Shown: one piece after another, positions 1-9,914 of the stretch
Position numbering within the stretch: the first letter of the stretch is position 1
How the letters are laid out: each line of letters begins with the position of its first letter
Origin: Halopseudomonas sabulinigri
GTDB taxonomy: Bacteria > Pseudomonadota > Gammaproteobacteria > Pseudomonadales > Pseudomonadaceae
Direction of reading: 5' to 3'
DNA length: 64,000 bases
NCBI RefSeq assembly: GCF_900105255.1
Contig: NZ_LT629763.1
Location: 2,666,001-2,730,000 of the forward strand
Program-made: the position numbers and the translations under genes
The notes under the pieces: generated by a model
What the model was told of the DNA's origin: nothing
The model's input: only the letters and a program-made list of their open reading frames with translations
Database searches by the model: none

Positions 1-1
1 C

Positions 2-370
2 AGGTTATTAACGCCTGCTCAGTTCAAGAACGTATTCGATGGAGCCACCTGCAAAGCCTCAGGACCCAGTCTGCTGTTGCTTGCCAGAGAGAACGACCTG
101 GCACACGCAAGACTGGGTCTGGTTATTGCCAAGAAAAATGTCCGACGGGCAGTTGATCGCAACAAGGTCAAGCGTATCGCCCGTGAATCGTTCCGCCAGC
201 ATCGCGCTGAGCTGGGCAATCTGGACATTGTCGTGCTGGCCCGCAAGGGCGTAGGCGACCTGGACAATACTGCGCTGCATGACCTCTACCAAGGCATGTG
301 GCGCAGGCTTATCAAGACCGCTACGAAAAATCGCTCACGCACTTCTGGACCACCGTCATCCCATGCGTAG
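2..370 (+). CDS. rnpA: Ribonuclease P protein component (5' truncated by window edge)
   Basis: This is the protein subunit of RNase P, which helps the catalytic RNA bind and cleave the 5' leader of pre-tRNAs. The frame is open from base 2, so the true start and roughly the first 10 residues lie left of the window; 122 residues are visible. The visible protein begins [12 protein letters not shown], the usual RnpA N-terminal element, and carries the basic RNR-type signature as [18 protein letters not shown] near residues 54-71. A TTG at base 77 could be mistaken for the start, but the homologous residues upstream argue against it. The 3' end overlaps yidD by 8 bp, the usual rnpA-yidD arrangement. 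The gene order implies rpmH and dnaA immediately to the left. Confidence 0.95.
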   Translation, partial: RLLTPAQFKNVFDGATCKASGPSLLLLARENDLAHARLGLVIAKKNVRRAVDRNKVKRIARESFRQHRAELGNLDIVVLARKGVGDLDNTALHDLYQGMWRRLIKTATKNRSRTSGPPSSHA

Positions 371-611
371 TCTCGCGCTCGGACTGATCAAGGTTTACCG
401 CTACGCTATCAGTCCACTGATGGCCAGCCATTGCCGTTTCTATCCCTCCTGTTCCTGCTACGCCCAGGAAGCCATTGAAGAACATGGCTTGCTCAAGGGT
501 GCGGCATTGAGTGCCCGGCGCCTGGGGCGCTGTCACCCGTGGAATCCAGGCGGGTATGATCCTGTACCCCCTTCTGACAACCGATCTTCCCAGATGGCCA
601 ACAAACCATGA
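363..611 (+). CDS. yidD: Membrane protein insertion efficiency factor YidD
   Basis: This 82-residue protein of the YidD/UPF0161 family is thought to assist insertion of inner-membrane proteins alongside YidC. The family hallmarks are visible: an N-terminal amphipathic segment, the YRYAISPL motif, the cysteine motif [11 protein letters not shown] and a later [14 protein letters not shown]. The frame is open upstream to base 279, but ATG 363 matches the normal family N-terminus ([18 protein letters not shown]). It overlaps the end of rnpA and its stop overlaps the yidC start (ATGA at 608-611), so the three are probably translationally coupled. Confidence 0.95.
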   Translation: MRSLALGLIKVYRYAISPLMASHCRFYPSCSCYAQEAIEEHGLLKGAALSARRLGRCHPWNPGGYDPVPPSDNRSSQMANKP

Positions 612-2302
612 ACATGCAACGAAATATCCTCATAGCTGCCTTGCTCGTGATTACCTATCTCATGGTGTTGCAGTGGAACAAGGATTTCATGCAGCAGGAC
701 TTGCCGCCTGTTGCTGAAACCAGTGTTGCGCCGGCCGGCAATTCCGATCTGCCAACCGAAACTGCACCTCTGGCCAACGGGGACAACAGCGATGTGCCCC
801 AGCCGATTGATGCCAACGGCGATGCGAGCATCAGCGCTGCAGACCTACCAGCCAAGCAGAATGACAATCTGATTCAGGTAGCCACCGACAGCCTGAACGT
901 AACCATCAACCCGATTGGTGGCGATATCGTCTCGCTGTCGCTGCCCAAGTATCCGGCGCGCAAGGATAGACCCGACCTGCCGTTCCAGTTGATGGAGCAA
1001 TCGAGCAACCGCCTGTACGTCGCCCAGAGCGGGCTGACCGGTCGCCAGGGTCCGGACAGCAGCCAAGGCCGTGCCCGCTACACTAGCGCGCAGAGCAGCT
1101 ATCAGTTGAGCGAAGGGCAGGACAGCCTGACTGTTGACCTGAAAACCAGCAACAACGGCGTCAACTTCATCAAGCGTTACACCTTCACCCGTGATTCTTA
1201 CCTGGTGGAAGTAGATTACCTGATCGACAACCAGAGCAGCGAAGCCTGGTCCGGCAGCGCCTTTGGCCAGCTCAAACGTGACGACAGCGGAGACCCCTCC
1301 AGCTCAACCGCCACCGGCATGGCGACCTTCCTCGGCGCGGCCTACTGGAGCGCTGACAGCTCCTACACCAAGATGAAGATGGGCGAGCTGGATGACGAGA
1401 AGCTGAATGAAAAGGTCAACGGCGGCTGGATTGCCTGGCTACAGCACTATTTCGTTACCGCCTGGGTACCCGATGCCAACACCCAGCATACCTTCAGCAC
1501 CCTGAAGGACAGCAACGGCAACTACATCGTGCGCTTCACCAGCCCTTCGGTCAGCGTAGCGCCTGGTGAGCAGTCCAGCATCAAAACCCAGTTCTACGCC
1601 GGCCCAAAAATTCAGGACGATCTCAAGGCAATCTCGCCCGGCCTGGATTTGACCATCGATTACGGTTTCCTGTGGTGGATTGCGCAGCCACTGTTCGTAG
1701 TGCTGAGCTTTATCTACAGCTTTGTTGGCAACTGGGGCTGGAGCATCATCCTGCTGACCTGTCTGATCAAGCTGATCTTCTTCCCGCTGTCGGCCACCAG
1801 CTACCGCTCCATGGCCAACATGCGCCGTGTGGCTCCCAAGCTGCAAGCGCTGCGTGAGCAGCACGGCGATGACCGTCAGAAAATGTCGCAGGGCATGATG
1901 GAGCTGTACAAGAAAGAGAAGATCAATCCACTCGGTGGCTGTCTGCCGATTCTGGTACAGATGCCGGTGTTTATCTCCTTGTACTGGGTACTGATGGAAA
2001 GCGTCGAGATTCGCCAGGCTGAATGGCTGGGCTGGATCACCGACCTGTCGCTGAAAGACCCCTACTTCATTCTGCCGATCATCATGGGCGCGACCATGTT
2101 CCTGCAGCAGCAGTTGAACCCGACGCCGCCCGACCCGATGCAGGCCAAGGTGATGAAGATGCTGCCGATTGTCTTCACCTTCTTCTTCCTCTGGTTCCCG
2201 GCGGGTCTGGTGCTGTACTGGGTAGTCAACAACTGCCTGTCCATCGCGCAACAGTGGTACATTACTCGCCAGATCGAGAAGGGCGCAGCCGCCAAGAGCT
2301 GA
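608..2302 (+). CDS. yidC: Membrane protein insertase YidC
   Basis: YidC inserts and folds inner-membrane proteins, alone or with SecYEG; its clients include subunits of the ATP synthase encoded 15 kb downstream. The 564-residue length is normal for a gammaproteobacterial YidC. An N-terminal membrane segment (about residues 5-20) is followed by a low-complexity linker rich in Ala, Pro and Asp, a large periplasmic beta domain (about 90-340), and the conserved five-TM insertase core (about 350-555) with [20 protein letters not shown]. It starts with ATG 608 inside the yidD stop. A rho-independent terminator follows at 2331-2357. Confidence 0.97.
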   Translation: MNMQRNILIAALLVITYLMVLQWNKDFMQQDLPPVAETSVAPAGNSDLPTETAPLANGDNSDVPQPIDANGDASISAADLPAKQNDNLIQVATDSLNVTINPIGGDIVSLSLPKYPARKDRPDLPFQLMEQSSNRLYVAQSGLTGRQGPDSSQGRARYTSAQSSYQLSEGQDSLTVDLKTSNNGVNFIKRYTFTRDSYLVEVDYLIDNQSSEAWSGSAFGQLKRDDSGDPSSSTATGMATFLGAAYWSADSSYTKMKMGELDDEKLNEKVNGGWIAWLQHYFVTAWVPDANTQHTFSTLKDSNGNYIVRFTSPSVSVAPGEQSSIKTQFYAGPKIQDDLKAISPGLDLTIDYGFLWWIAQPLFVVLSFIYSFVGNWGWSIILLTCLIKLIFFPLSATSYRSMANMRRVAPKLQALREQHGDDRQKMSQGMMELYKKEKINPLGGCLPILVQMPVFISLYWVLMESVEIRQAEWLGWITDLSLKDPYFILPIIMGATMFLQQQLNPTPPDPMQAKVMKMLPIVFTFFFLWFPAGLVLYWVVNNCLSIAQQWYITRQIEKGAAAKS

Positions 2303-2330
2303 TCGCCCTCGGGCGATAACAGACCCAGTC

Positions 2331-2357
2331 AAACGCCCCGTTTTCGGGGCGTTTTGC
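2331..2357 (+). terminator. Rho-independent terminator after yidC
   Basis: A perfect stem AAACGCCCCG / CGGGGCGTTT with a TTTT loop is followed by T residues. It ends the rnpA-yidD-yidC unit just before mnmE. Confidence 0.85.
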
Positions 2358-2395
2358 TTTCTGCCTGCTATCCCAGCCTATTGCCAGGAGCCACC

Positions 2396-3766
2396 ATGAA
2401 TCAGCCCTACCACGCCGACACCATAGCCGCGCTGGCCACTGCACCGGGGCAGGGTGGCGTCGGTATTATTCGGGTCTCCGGGCCGGCGGCGCTGAGCATC
2501 GCCAAGCAGATTGCCCGCCGCGAACCGCAGCCACGGCATGCGCATTACGGGCCATTCTGGTCTGGCGAGCAGGCGCTGGATCAGGGCCTGACGCTGTTCT
2601 TCCCCGGCCCGCATTCCTTTACCGGTGAAGACGTGCTGGAGCTGCAGGGTCATGGCGGCCCGGTAGTGATGGATCTGTTGCTCAAGGCCTGTCTGGCCGC
2701 AGGAGCGCGCCAGGCCCGCCCGGGGGAGTTCAGCGAACGCGCGTTTTTGAACGACAAGCTAGACCTGGCCCAGGCCGAGGCCATTGCCGATTTGATCGAG
2801 GCCAGCTCCGAGCAGGCTGCGCGCAATGCACTGAACTCCCTGCAAGGCGCGTTCTCCCAACGCGTTAACGCGCTGACCGAATCCCTGATTGCCCTGCGTA
2901 TCTATGTAGAAGCGGCCATCGACTTCCCTGAGGAAGAGATCGACTTTCTCGCCGATGGCCATGTGCTCTCGCAACTGGAAGCGGTGCAGGCCGAACTGCG
3001 CCAGGTGCAGCGTCAGGCCGGGCAGGGCGCCCTGCTGCGCGATGGCATGACCGTGGTGATTGCTGGCCGACCGAATGCCGGCAAATCCAGCCTGCTCAAT
3101 GCCCTGGCCGGGCGTGACAGCGCCATTGTCACGGATATTGCCGGCACCACGCGGGACATTCTGCGTGAGCATATTCATCTGGATGGCATGCCACTGCACA
3201 TCATCGATACCGCCGGCCTGCGCGATACCGAGGATCAGGTAGAACGCATTGGAGTAGAGCGGGCCATGGCCGCCATTGCCGAGGCCGACCGCATTCTGTT
3301 GATGGTCGATGCCAGCCAGCCAGAAGCCTCAGACCCCGCGCAGCTCTGGCCCGAATTTCTGGCGGTGAAGCCCGATCCGGCCAAGGTCACGTTGATTTAC
3401 AACAAGGTGGACATCACCGGCGACTCGGTGGGCGTCACCACCGCCACCGACGGCTCGGTCAGCCTGCGGCTGTCAGCGCGCCAGGGCGAAGGCGTCGAGT
3501 TGCTGCGTGAACACCTGAAAACCTGCATGGGCTTCGAGCAAACCGGCGAAAGCCTGTTCAGCGCTCGCCGGCGGCATCTGGATGCGCTAGATGAGGCCGC
3601 CCGCCAACTGGAGCACGGTTATCAGCAATTGACCCTGATGGGCGCCGGCGAACTGCTGGCCGAAGACCTGCGCATGGCGCAACAGTCACTCGGCAGTATC
3701 ACCGGTGCATTCAGTGCAGATGACCTGCTGGGGCGGATCTTTTCCAGTTTCTGTATTGGCAAGTAA
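2396..3766 (+). CDS. mnmE: tRNA uridine-5-carboxymethylaminomethyl modification GTPase MnmE
   Basis: MnmE works with MnmG (encoded at 11880) to modify the wobble uridine of several tRNAs. The 456-residue protein has an N-terminal folate-binding domain, an inserted G domain with P-loop GRPNAGKS (224-231), DTAGLRD (from 271) and NKVD (from 336), and the C-terminal CIGK with its catalytic cysteine. The frame is open upstream to 2354, but ATG 2396 follows a CAGGAG ribosome site and gives the normal N-terminus ([15 protein letters not shown]). In related genomes mnmE and mnmG lie close together; here about 8 kb of minus-strand genes separate them. Confidence 0.97.
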   Translation: MNQPYHADTIAALATAPGQGGVGIIRVSGPAALSIAKQIARREPQPRHAHYGPFWSGEQALDQGLTLFFPGPHSFTGEDVLELQGHGGPVVMDLLLKACLAAGARQARPGEFSERAFLNDKLDLAQAEAIADLIEASSEQAARNALNSLQGAFSQRVNALTESLIALRIYVEAAIDFPEEEIDFLADGHVLSQLEAVQAELRQVQRQAGQGALLRDGMTVVIAGRPNAGKSSLLNALAGRDSAIVTDIAGTTRDILREHIHLDGMPLHIIDTAGLRDTEDQVERIGVERAMAAIAEADRILLMVDASQPEASDPAQLWPEFLAVKPDPAKVTLIYNKVDITGDSVGVTTATDGSVSLRLSARQGEGVELLREHLKTCMGFEQTGESLFSARRRHLDALDEAARQLEHGYQQLTLMGAGELLAEDLRMAQQSLGSITGAFSADDLLGRIFSSFCIGK

Positions 3767-3772
3767 TCCCTG

Positions 3773-4789
<1,017 letters not shown>

Positions 4790-4801
4790 ATTCCGGCTTC
4801 C

Positions 4802-5521
4802 TTATAACGAATCCTGGTTAACGCGCTGCATCAACTGCTCGGCGCTTTCAACCCGTTCCGAGTAGCGATCAACCAGATACGCGCTGTGGTCACGTGTCAG
4901 CAGGGTAAACTTCACCAACTCCTCAAGCACATCGACTATGCGGTTGTAGTAGGCCGAGGGCTTCATCCGATCCTGCTCGTCAAACTCCATGAAAGCCTTG
5001 GCCACTGACGATTGATTGGGAATGGTCAACATGCGCATCCAGCGCCCCAGTATGCGCAGTTGATTGACCGCGTTGAACGACTGTGAACCGCCGCTTACCT
5101 GCATTACTGCCAGCGTTTTGCCCTGGGTGGGGCGTACCGCGCCAAGAGACAAGGGAATCCAGTCGATCTGTGCCTTCATGATCCCGGTCATCGCGCCATG
5201 GCGTTCGGGTGTGCACCACACCTGACCTTCTGACCACATCACCAGCTCGCGCAGCTCCTGCACCTTTGGGTGCTGCTCGTCTTCGCTATCGGGCAGAGGC
5301 AAACCACGGGGGTCAAAAATCTGCACCTCGGCGCCCATATGCAGCAACAACCGTGCGCACTCCTCGATAACCAGACGGCTGAAGGAGCGGCTGCGCAGCG
5401 AGCCATACAACAGCAGAAAGCGTGGTTTATGACGGCTGGTCGCTGCGCTGAAGTCGGCACCGGTAGGCGCGCGAAGTTGCTGTTGATCCAGATTCGGTAA
5501 ACTCAGATCGGTCAGGTTCAT
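4802..5521 (-). CDS. arsH: Arsenical resistance flavoprotein ArsH
   Basis: ArsH is an NADPH-dependent FMN oxidoreductase that in characterised bacteria oxidises trivalent organoarsenicals. This 239-residue protein contains the flavodoxin-like FMN-binding start [14 protein letters not shown] and the family blocks [20 protein letters not shown] and [17 protein letters not shown]. The frame is open further upstream to 5623, but that part lies inside arsC in another frame; ATG 5521 overlaps the arsC stop (ATGA), which indicates translational coupling. Confidence 0.93.
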   Translation of the reverse strand: MNLTDLSLPNLDQQQLRAPTGADFSAATSRHKPRFLLLYGSLRSRSFSRLVIEECARLLLHMGAEVQIFDPRGLPLPDSEDEQHPKVQELRELVMWSEGQVWCTPERHGAMTGIMKAQIDWIPLSLGAVRPTQGKTLAVMQVSGGSQSFNAVNQLRILGRWMRMLTIPNQSSVAKAFMEFDEQDRMKPSAYYNRIVDVLEELVKFTLLTRDHSAYLVDRYSERVESAEQLMQRVNQDSL

Positions 5522-5985
5522 GCTTTGGCTCCCAATGCCCGCAAGGCTGGCAGCCATTGCTCGGATTCCAGCTCGGTGAGTGCGGCCAGTTTGTGCACCC
5601 GGTCGCTGATGGTCTGCATGCACTGCGCAAACGCGTCAGCTATCTCGGCTTCACTGCCTTGCACGCTACTGGGATCGCTCAGGCCCCAATGTACCTTGGC
5701 GGCCTTACCAAACCATACCGGGCAGGATTCACCGGCAGCCGAATCGCACACCGTGATGACCAGGTCGGGCGCGAAATCTTCATGTTCATCCAAGGACTGG
5801 CTGCGCAAGTCGTCGCTGACGACGCCCGCCGCAGCAAGATGGCTCAGGGTCAATGGGTGTACCGCTTCTGCCGGCTGACTTCCGGCACTGCGTGCCTCAA
5901 TGCGGTCCCCGGCGTGATGGCGCGTCAGTGCCTCACACAGGATGCTGCGGCAACGGTTGTGGGTGCAGATATAAAGCACTTTCAT
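5518..5985 (-). CDS. arsC: Arsenate reductase, low-molecular-weight phosphatase type
   Basis: ArsC reduces arsenate to arsenite for export by Acr3. The 155-residue protein has the phosphatase-like loop CTHNRCRS (CX5R) near residue 8, and a second cysteine pair C-DSAAGES-C spaced seven residues apart, as in the thioredoxin-coupled three-cysteine relay of the pI258 type. It is not the glutaredoxin-type E. coli plasmid ArsC. It overlaps both neighbours by four bases (ATGA), so arsR-arsC-arsH reads as one transcript. The redox partner is inferred from the cysteine pattern. Confidence 0.92.
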   Translation of the reverse strand: MKVLYICTHNRCRSILCEALTRHHAGDRIEARSAGSQPAEAVHPLTLSHLAAAGVVSDDLRSQSLDEHEDFAPDLVITVCDSAAGESCPVWFGKAAKVHWGLSDPSSVQGSEAEIADAFAQCMQTISDRVHKLAALTELESEQWLPALRALGAKA

Positions 5986-6320
5986 GGTGTGGTCTCACAG
6001 CAGGATTCTGCAGCGTTCAAATGCAAAGAACATTCGGCCATATACAAGGGGTTGTTGCGTGCGACTGTGGTGAGCACCTCACGGGCCCAGCCGGGTAAGC
6101 ACGGATTAAGGCGGTAATACACCCAACGTCCGCGGCGCTCATCAACCAGCAGCTCGCATTTGCGCAGCTCGGCCAAATGCCGTGACACCTTTGGCTGGCT
6201 AAGCTGCAACGCGGTTTGCAAATCGCAGACACAGAGTTCCTGGGCTTGCTCAACCAACAGCAGAATCTTCAGACGGGTATCGTCTGCCAGGCATTTGAAA
6301 AACGTGAGTGGCGCAGTCAT
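5982..6320 (-). CDS. arsR: Arsenite-responsive repressor ArsR
   Basis: ArsR/SmtB-family winged-helix repressor of 112 residues that leaves DNA when it binds As(III). The metal-binding motif ELCVCDL sits in the recognition region, followed by the helix SQPKVSRHLAELRK and the wing RRGRWVYYRL. An extra Cys pair lies near the C-terminus (ESCCETTP). The start ATG follows an AGAGG ribosome site. The probable operator is the 20-bp palindrome at 6352-6371, about 30 bp upstream, so the operon is likely autoregulated. Confidence 0.93.
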   Translation of the reverse strand: MTAPLTFFKCLADDTRLKILLLVEQAQELCVCDLQTALQLSQPKVSRHLAELRKCELLVDERRGRWVYYRLNPCLPGWAREVLTTVARNNPLYMAECSLHLNAAESCCETTP

Positions 6321-6351
6321 GGCGTATTTCCTCTAACATCTGCCTAATCAT

Positions 6352-6371
6352 ATATATGAAATTTCAGATAT
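6352..6371. promoter_or_regulatory. Probable ArsR operator
   Basis: A 20-bp near-perfect palindrome, ATATATGAAATTTCAGATAT, with one mismatched pair, lies between the arsR start and the end of the MFS gene. Position and AT-rich dyad fit an ArsR-family operator over the ars promoter. The assignment is inference from position. Confidence 0.65.
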
Positions 6372-6405
6372 CAAGCCAGAACTGCGTTTTTTTGATGCCG
6401 GGTTT

Positions 6406-7776
6406 TCAGTGGCCCGAGCGTGCTACGGATTGGCGGAGGCGCAACGTACTGACGACAGCGGCTACCGCAGCGAAACTGCCGGCCGCGATAAGCGAGGCGT
6501 GGGTGCCATCGTCGCTGAACAGGTTGAATGCCAGGGCCACCAGCGCCGCGCCTGTGGTCTGCCCGACTAAACGCGCGGTACTCAGCATGCCGCTGGCACC
6601 GCCACTGCGTTGCAAGGGAGCAGAGGTCAGAATGGTGTGGTTGTTGGGTGACTGAAAGAGCCCAAAGCCGGCGCCACAGATCAGCATCCGCAACATGATC
6701 TCCAGATGGCTGGCCTGCTGCGGCAAGGCGGCCAGCAGGAAAAGACCAGTGGCAAAAACCGCCAGACCCACACCGCCAAGCAAGCCGGCGTGCAAACGGT
6801 CCAGCAGGCGCCCGGCAATTGGCGCCATGACCATGGTCGCTAGTGGCCAGGGCGTCATCAACAGACCGGTTTCAATCGCACTCAGGCCCAGGGTTTTCTG
6901 AAAGTAGAAGGGGATGGAGACCATGGCCATCATCTGCGCCACAAAGGAGCAGACCGAGGTACCGATCGACAGCGAGAAAATCGGTATGCGCAGCAAATCC
7001 ACCGGCAACAGCGGCAAAGGCTGATCGAGCTGCCGCCGGACAAAAAACCAGCCCACCAGCAGCGCGCCAAGCAACGGAAAAGCGATGCTCCAGCCAGCGT
7101 GACCCTGCGCAAATCCAGTCAGGGCCACAAAAAACAAACCAAAGGTTATCGCGTTAAGCAGCGCACTCCACTTATCGAAGCGTTGCTCCCGCGAGCCTTC
7201 GTTGGCTGGCAGGAATCGATACCCCATCACCAGGGCAAGCAAGCCGACGGGCACATTGATGGCAAATAACCAGGGCCAATCGGCGACGGCCAATACACCG
7301 GCGGCCACCGTGGGGCCCGCGGCGGCCGCTACCGCGACTATCAGGGTATTGATGGCCACGCCACGACCCAGCAAGTGCGAGGGGTAAATCAGCCGCGTCA
7401 ATGCGCCGTTCACGCTCATCACCGCCGCCGCGCCAAAGCCTTGCAGCATACGCGCTAGGGTCAGGGTCATCAGCGAATCACTCAGCGCACAAAGCACCGA
7501 CATGCTGGCAAACACGCTGAGTCCGATCAGGTAAACCTTGCGGTAGCTCCACAGATCTCCCAACGACGCCAACGACAGCAGGCTCATGGTGATGACCAGT
7601 TGGTAGGCGTTGACGATCCAGATGGAATTGGCCGCGCTGGTGCCCAGGTCGTCGGCGATGGTCGGCAACGCCACGTTGGCAATCATGCCGTCGAGCACCG
7701 CCATGGTGACGCCCAGCGCGATGGCGAAGATCGCGCCGAGGCGTTGCGGCATTGGCAGTCCGTCGGCTTGCGGCAT
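6406..7776 (-). CDS. MFS drug/solute exporter, DHA2 (14-TM) family
   Basis: A 456-residue membrane protein of the major facilitator superfamily. The N-terminus shows the DHA2 motif LDGMIANVALPTIADDLG in TM1, then the GDLWSYRKVYLIGL loop (motif A) and LARMLQGFGAAAV (motif B). The number of hydrophobic segments suggests 14 TMs, as in SmvA/QacA-type exporters. Substrate cannot be read from the sequence. It lies upstream of arsR on the same strand but is separated from it by the ars operator, so it is probably a separate unit. It might export an arsenical, but nothing in the sequence shows that. Confidence 0.85.
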   Translation of the reverse strand: MPQADGLPMPQRLGAIFAIALGVTMAVLDGMIANVALPTIADDLGTSAANSIWIVNAYQLVITMSLLSLASLGDLWSYRKVYLIGLSVFASMSVLCALSDSLMTLTLARMLQGFGAAAVMSVNGALTRLIYPSHLLGRGVAINTLIVAVAAAAGPTVAAGVLAVADWPWLFAINVPVGLLALVMGYRFLPANEGSREQRFDKWSALLNAITFGLFFVALTGFAQGHAGWSIAFPLLGALLVGWFFVRRQLDQPLPLLPVDLLRIPIFSLSIGTSVCSFVAQMMAMVSIPFYFQKTLGLSAIETGLLMTPWPLATMVMAPIAGRLLDRLHAGLLGGVGLAVFATGLFLLAALPQQASHLEIMLRMLICGAGFGLFQSPNNHTILTSAPLQRSGGASGMLSTARLVGQTTGAALVALAFNLFSDDGTHASLIAAGSFAAVAAVVSTLRLRQSVARSGH

Positions 7777-7905
7777 ACTGAGATGGCCCTTGCGAGAGGT
7801 CGCGCACCCAGGGCGCGGTGGAGCATTCAGCCCTGCAACATAGCACAGAATGTGGGCCGGTCTGCGGGCCGACCACCCTCGCAGTAACTGGGACTGCGCA
7901 GTTTG

Positions 7906-9162
7906 TCAGGGCCAGCCAAGTACCTCATGGGTCGGCGCTTCGCGCTGCAGCAGACAACGGCCGTCACGGATAGAGGCCAATACCGGAGACTGGTTCAGCA
8001 ACACCTCGTAGGGCGTAGTGCCATTGACCACCATGCAGCGTGCCGGCAGACCTGGCGCAATACCGTATTCGGCAATGTTCAAAGCGGCAGCGCCGTTATC
8101 GGTTACGATCTCCAGCGCGGTTTCTATGCGCTCGATGCCCAGCATATGGCAGGCGTGCAGGCCTACATCCAGGGTGCGCAGCAGATTGCCATTGCCCATC
8201 GGGTACCAGGGATCGCGGATCGAATCTTGACCGAAGCAGACCTTGAGACCCGCATCCAGCAGCTCGGGCACGCGGGTAATACCGCGCGACTTGGGATAAC
8301 CATCAAAGCGGCCCTGCAGATGAAGGTTCTCGGTGGGCAGGGCGACAAAGCGCAGGTCAGACTTCTGCAACAGGCGGAACAGCTTGCTGCAGTAGGCATT
8401 GTTATAGGAATGCATGGCGCAGGTGTGGCTGGCGGTCACCCGGCTGCCGTAATCCCGGCTCAGCGCTTCGGCGGCCAGCACCTCGAGAAAGCGCGAGTTG
8501 GGGTCGTCAATTTCATCGCAGTGCACATCCACCAGGCAATCATTCGCCTCGGCCAGTGCCATCAGCAGCTTCACCGATTCCACGCCATAGTCACGGGTGA
8601 ATTCGAAATGCGGAATGCCGCCGATCACATCGGCGCCCAACTCTACGGCGCGGCGCATCAGGTCCTGCCCACCGGGATAGGAAAGAATACCTTCCTGCGG
8701 AAAGGCCACAATCTGCAGGTCAATATGCTCGCGCACCCGCTCGCGTACCTCGACCATGGCCTGCAGTGCCGTGAGATCAGGGTCGGTGACATCCACATGG
8801 GTGCGCACGTACTGGATGCCGTGCGTGGCGAACAGCTTCAAGGTTTGCTCGGCGCGCTGGATCACATCCTCTCGACTCAGTGTGGCTTTGCGTTCCGCCC
8901 AGCACTCGATGCCCTCGAAGAGCGTACCGCTTCGGTTCCAGCGCGGCTCGCCAGCGGTCATCGCGGCATCCAGATGAATGTGCGGTTCTACAAAGGGCGG
9001 CAGTACCAGATTGCCGGCGGCATCCAGCTGCTGCGCTGTGGCACTCAGGCTGTCCTGCTGCAGTTCGATGGTGCTGAAACGGCCATCGCTCAAGTGCAAG
9101 GTATGTAGCCCAGGCTGGCCGCTGAGGCGGGCGTTGATGATGGCTTCAGGCTGTTGAATCAT
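7906..9162 (-). CDS. codA: Cytosine deaminase
   Basis: CodA hydrolyses cytosine to uracil and ammonia. The 418-residue protein matches the E. coli-type amidohydrolase throughout: metal ligands in PFVEPHIHLD, HVDVTD, the substrate glutamine in VAFPQEG, HCDEIDD with the catalytic Glu, SHTCAMHS, and the last catalytic Asp in CFGQDS. E. coli has GHDD at this last site, so the flanking His and the second Asp are Gln and Ser here. The start overlaps the end of the PucR-type regulator gene (ATGA), making codB-pucR-codA one operon. The product supplies pyrimidine and nitrogen. Confidence 0.93.
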   Translation of the reverse strand: MIQQPEAIINARLSGQPGLHTLHLSDGRFSTIELQQDSLSATAQQLDAAGNLVLPPFVEPHIHLDAAMTAGEPRWNRSGTLFEGIECWAERKATLSREDVIQRAEQTLKLFATHGIQYVRTHVDVTDPDLTALQAMVEVRERVREHIDLQIVAFPQEGILSYPGGQDLMRRAVELGADVIGGIPHFEFTRDYGVESVKLLMALAEANDCLVDVHCDEIDDPNSRFLEVLAAEALSRDYGSRVTASHTCAMHSYNNAYCSKLFRLLQKSDLRFVALPTENLHLQGRFDGYPKSRGITRVPELLDAGLKVCFGQDSIRDPWYPMGNGNLLRTLDVGLHACHMLGIERIETALEIVTDNGAAALNIAEYGIAPGLPARCMVVNGTTPYEVLLNQSPVLASIRDGRCLLQREAPTHEVLGWP

Positions 9163-9911
9163 GGTGCTGTCTCCAGGCAGGCTGACGCGCTGGGCAACTC
9201 GGCCAAAAGCGCGTGCAGCAGAATCAGGGTGTGTTGGTCGGTGGCCTTCTGTGGGTCCAGACCGGTCAGGCGAAAGAGTTTATCGAGTCGGTAGCGCAAT
9301 GAGTTGCGATGGCAGCCCAGCGCCTTTGCCGCAGCACTGAGATTGCCCTGATGCGCCAACCAGGCGCCCAGGCTATCGAGCAGCGGCAACAACGCGGTTA
9401 CCGGGCACTGAATAAAGGGTTGCAGAAAATCGGCCACTTCAGCTGGCGAGCCGAGCCGCTGCTGCAACCGCTCAGGCAGGCTACCGGCCAGCAGTTCCTG
9501 TTGCCGTGCCTGCTCCTGCTCGCGCTGCACTATGGCACGACTGATGGTCTCGGTAACCTGCACCATGGGCAGGGAGTAGGGTTGCTCCAGCAGCGGCATG
9601 GCCAACTGATCGGCCAGACGCAACAGGGCATTTGGCACCTGGCCTATATAGGCATCGCCGGTCAGGATCACCAACCCGGCTACCTCGCTGGCGACGGCTT
9701 CATACAGCCGCTCGGTCAGACTGCCCTGGCTGTGATGGCGGCCGATACCGGTGATGAACACCAGCTCACCACCCTTGACCCAAGGACTGAAGGAACGGTT
9801 TTCCGCCACATAGGGCCAGCGCACCACACGCTGCGCCCCTGTCAGGCCCGCACGCAACTGCATGGCGCCAAGGCCGGGCAGTTGCGGTATATCGTTACAA
9901 CGTAGCAGCAT
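9159..9911 (-). CDS. PucR-family transcriptional regulator of cytosine use
   Basis: A 250-residue regulator with an N-terminal PucR ligand-sensing domain (about residues 10-125, ending before a charged linker) and a C-terminal helix-turn-helix of the PucR/CdaR type, LSAAAKALGCHRNSLRYRLDKLFRLTGLDP. Family members control purine and pyrimidine catabolism. Being translated inside the operon between codB (3 bp upstream) and codA (4 bp overlap) suggests it controls the operon in response to cytosine or a related base; that is inference from context. It is shorter than many PucR proteins, which carry a longer middle region. Confidence 0.85.
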   Translation of the reverse strand: MLLRCNDIPQLPGLGAMQLRAGLTGAQRVVRWPYVAENRSFSPWVKGGELVFITGIGRHHSQGSLTERLYEAVASEVAGLVILTGDAYIGQVPNALLRLADQLAMPLLEQPYSLPMVQVTETISRAIVQREQEQARQQELLAGSLPERLQQRLGSPAEVADFLQPFIQCPVTALLPLLDSLGAWLAHQGNLSAAAKALGCHRNSLRYRLDKLFRLTGLDPQKATDQHTLILLHALLAELPSASACLETAP

Positions 9912-9914
9912 GAT

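Noticed and set aside
77-370. TTG 77 as the rnpA start
   Set aside because: Conserved RnpA residues are encoded in frame upstream to base 2, so the gene is cut by the window edge.
7903-9108. A 401-codon open frame on the + strand opposite codA
   Set aside because: codA matches its family end to end on the minus strand; the + strand frame has no recognisable motif.
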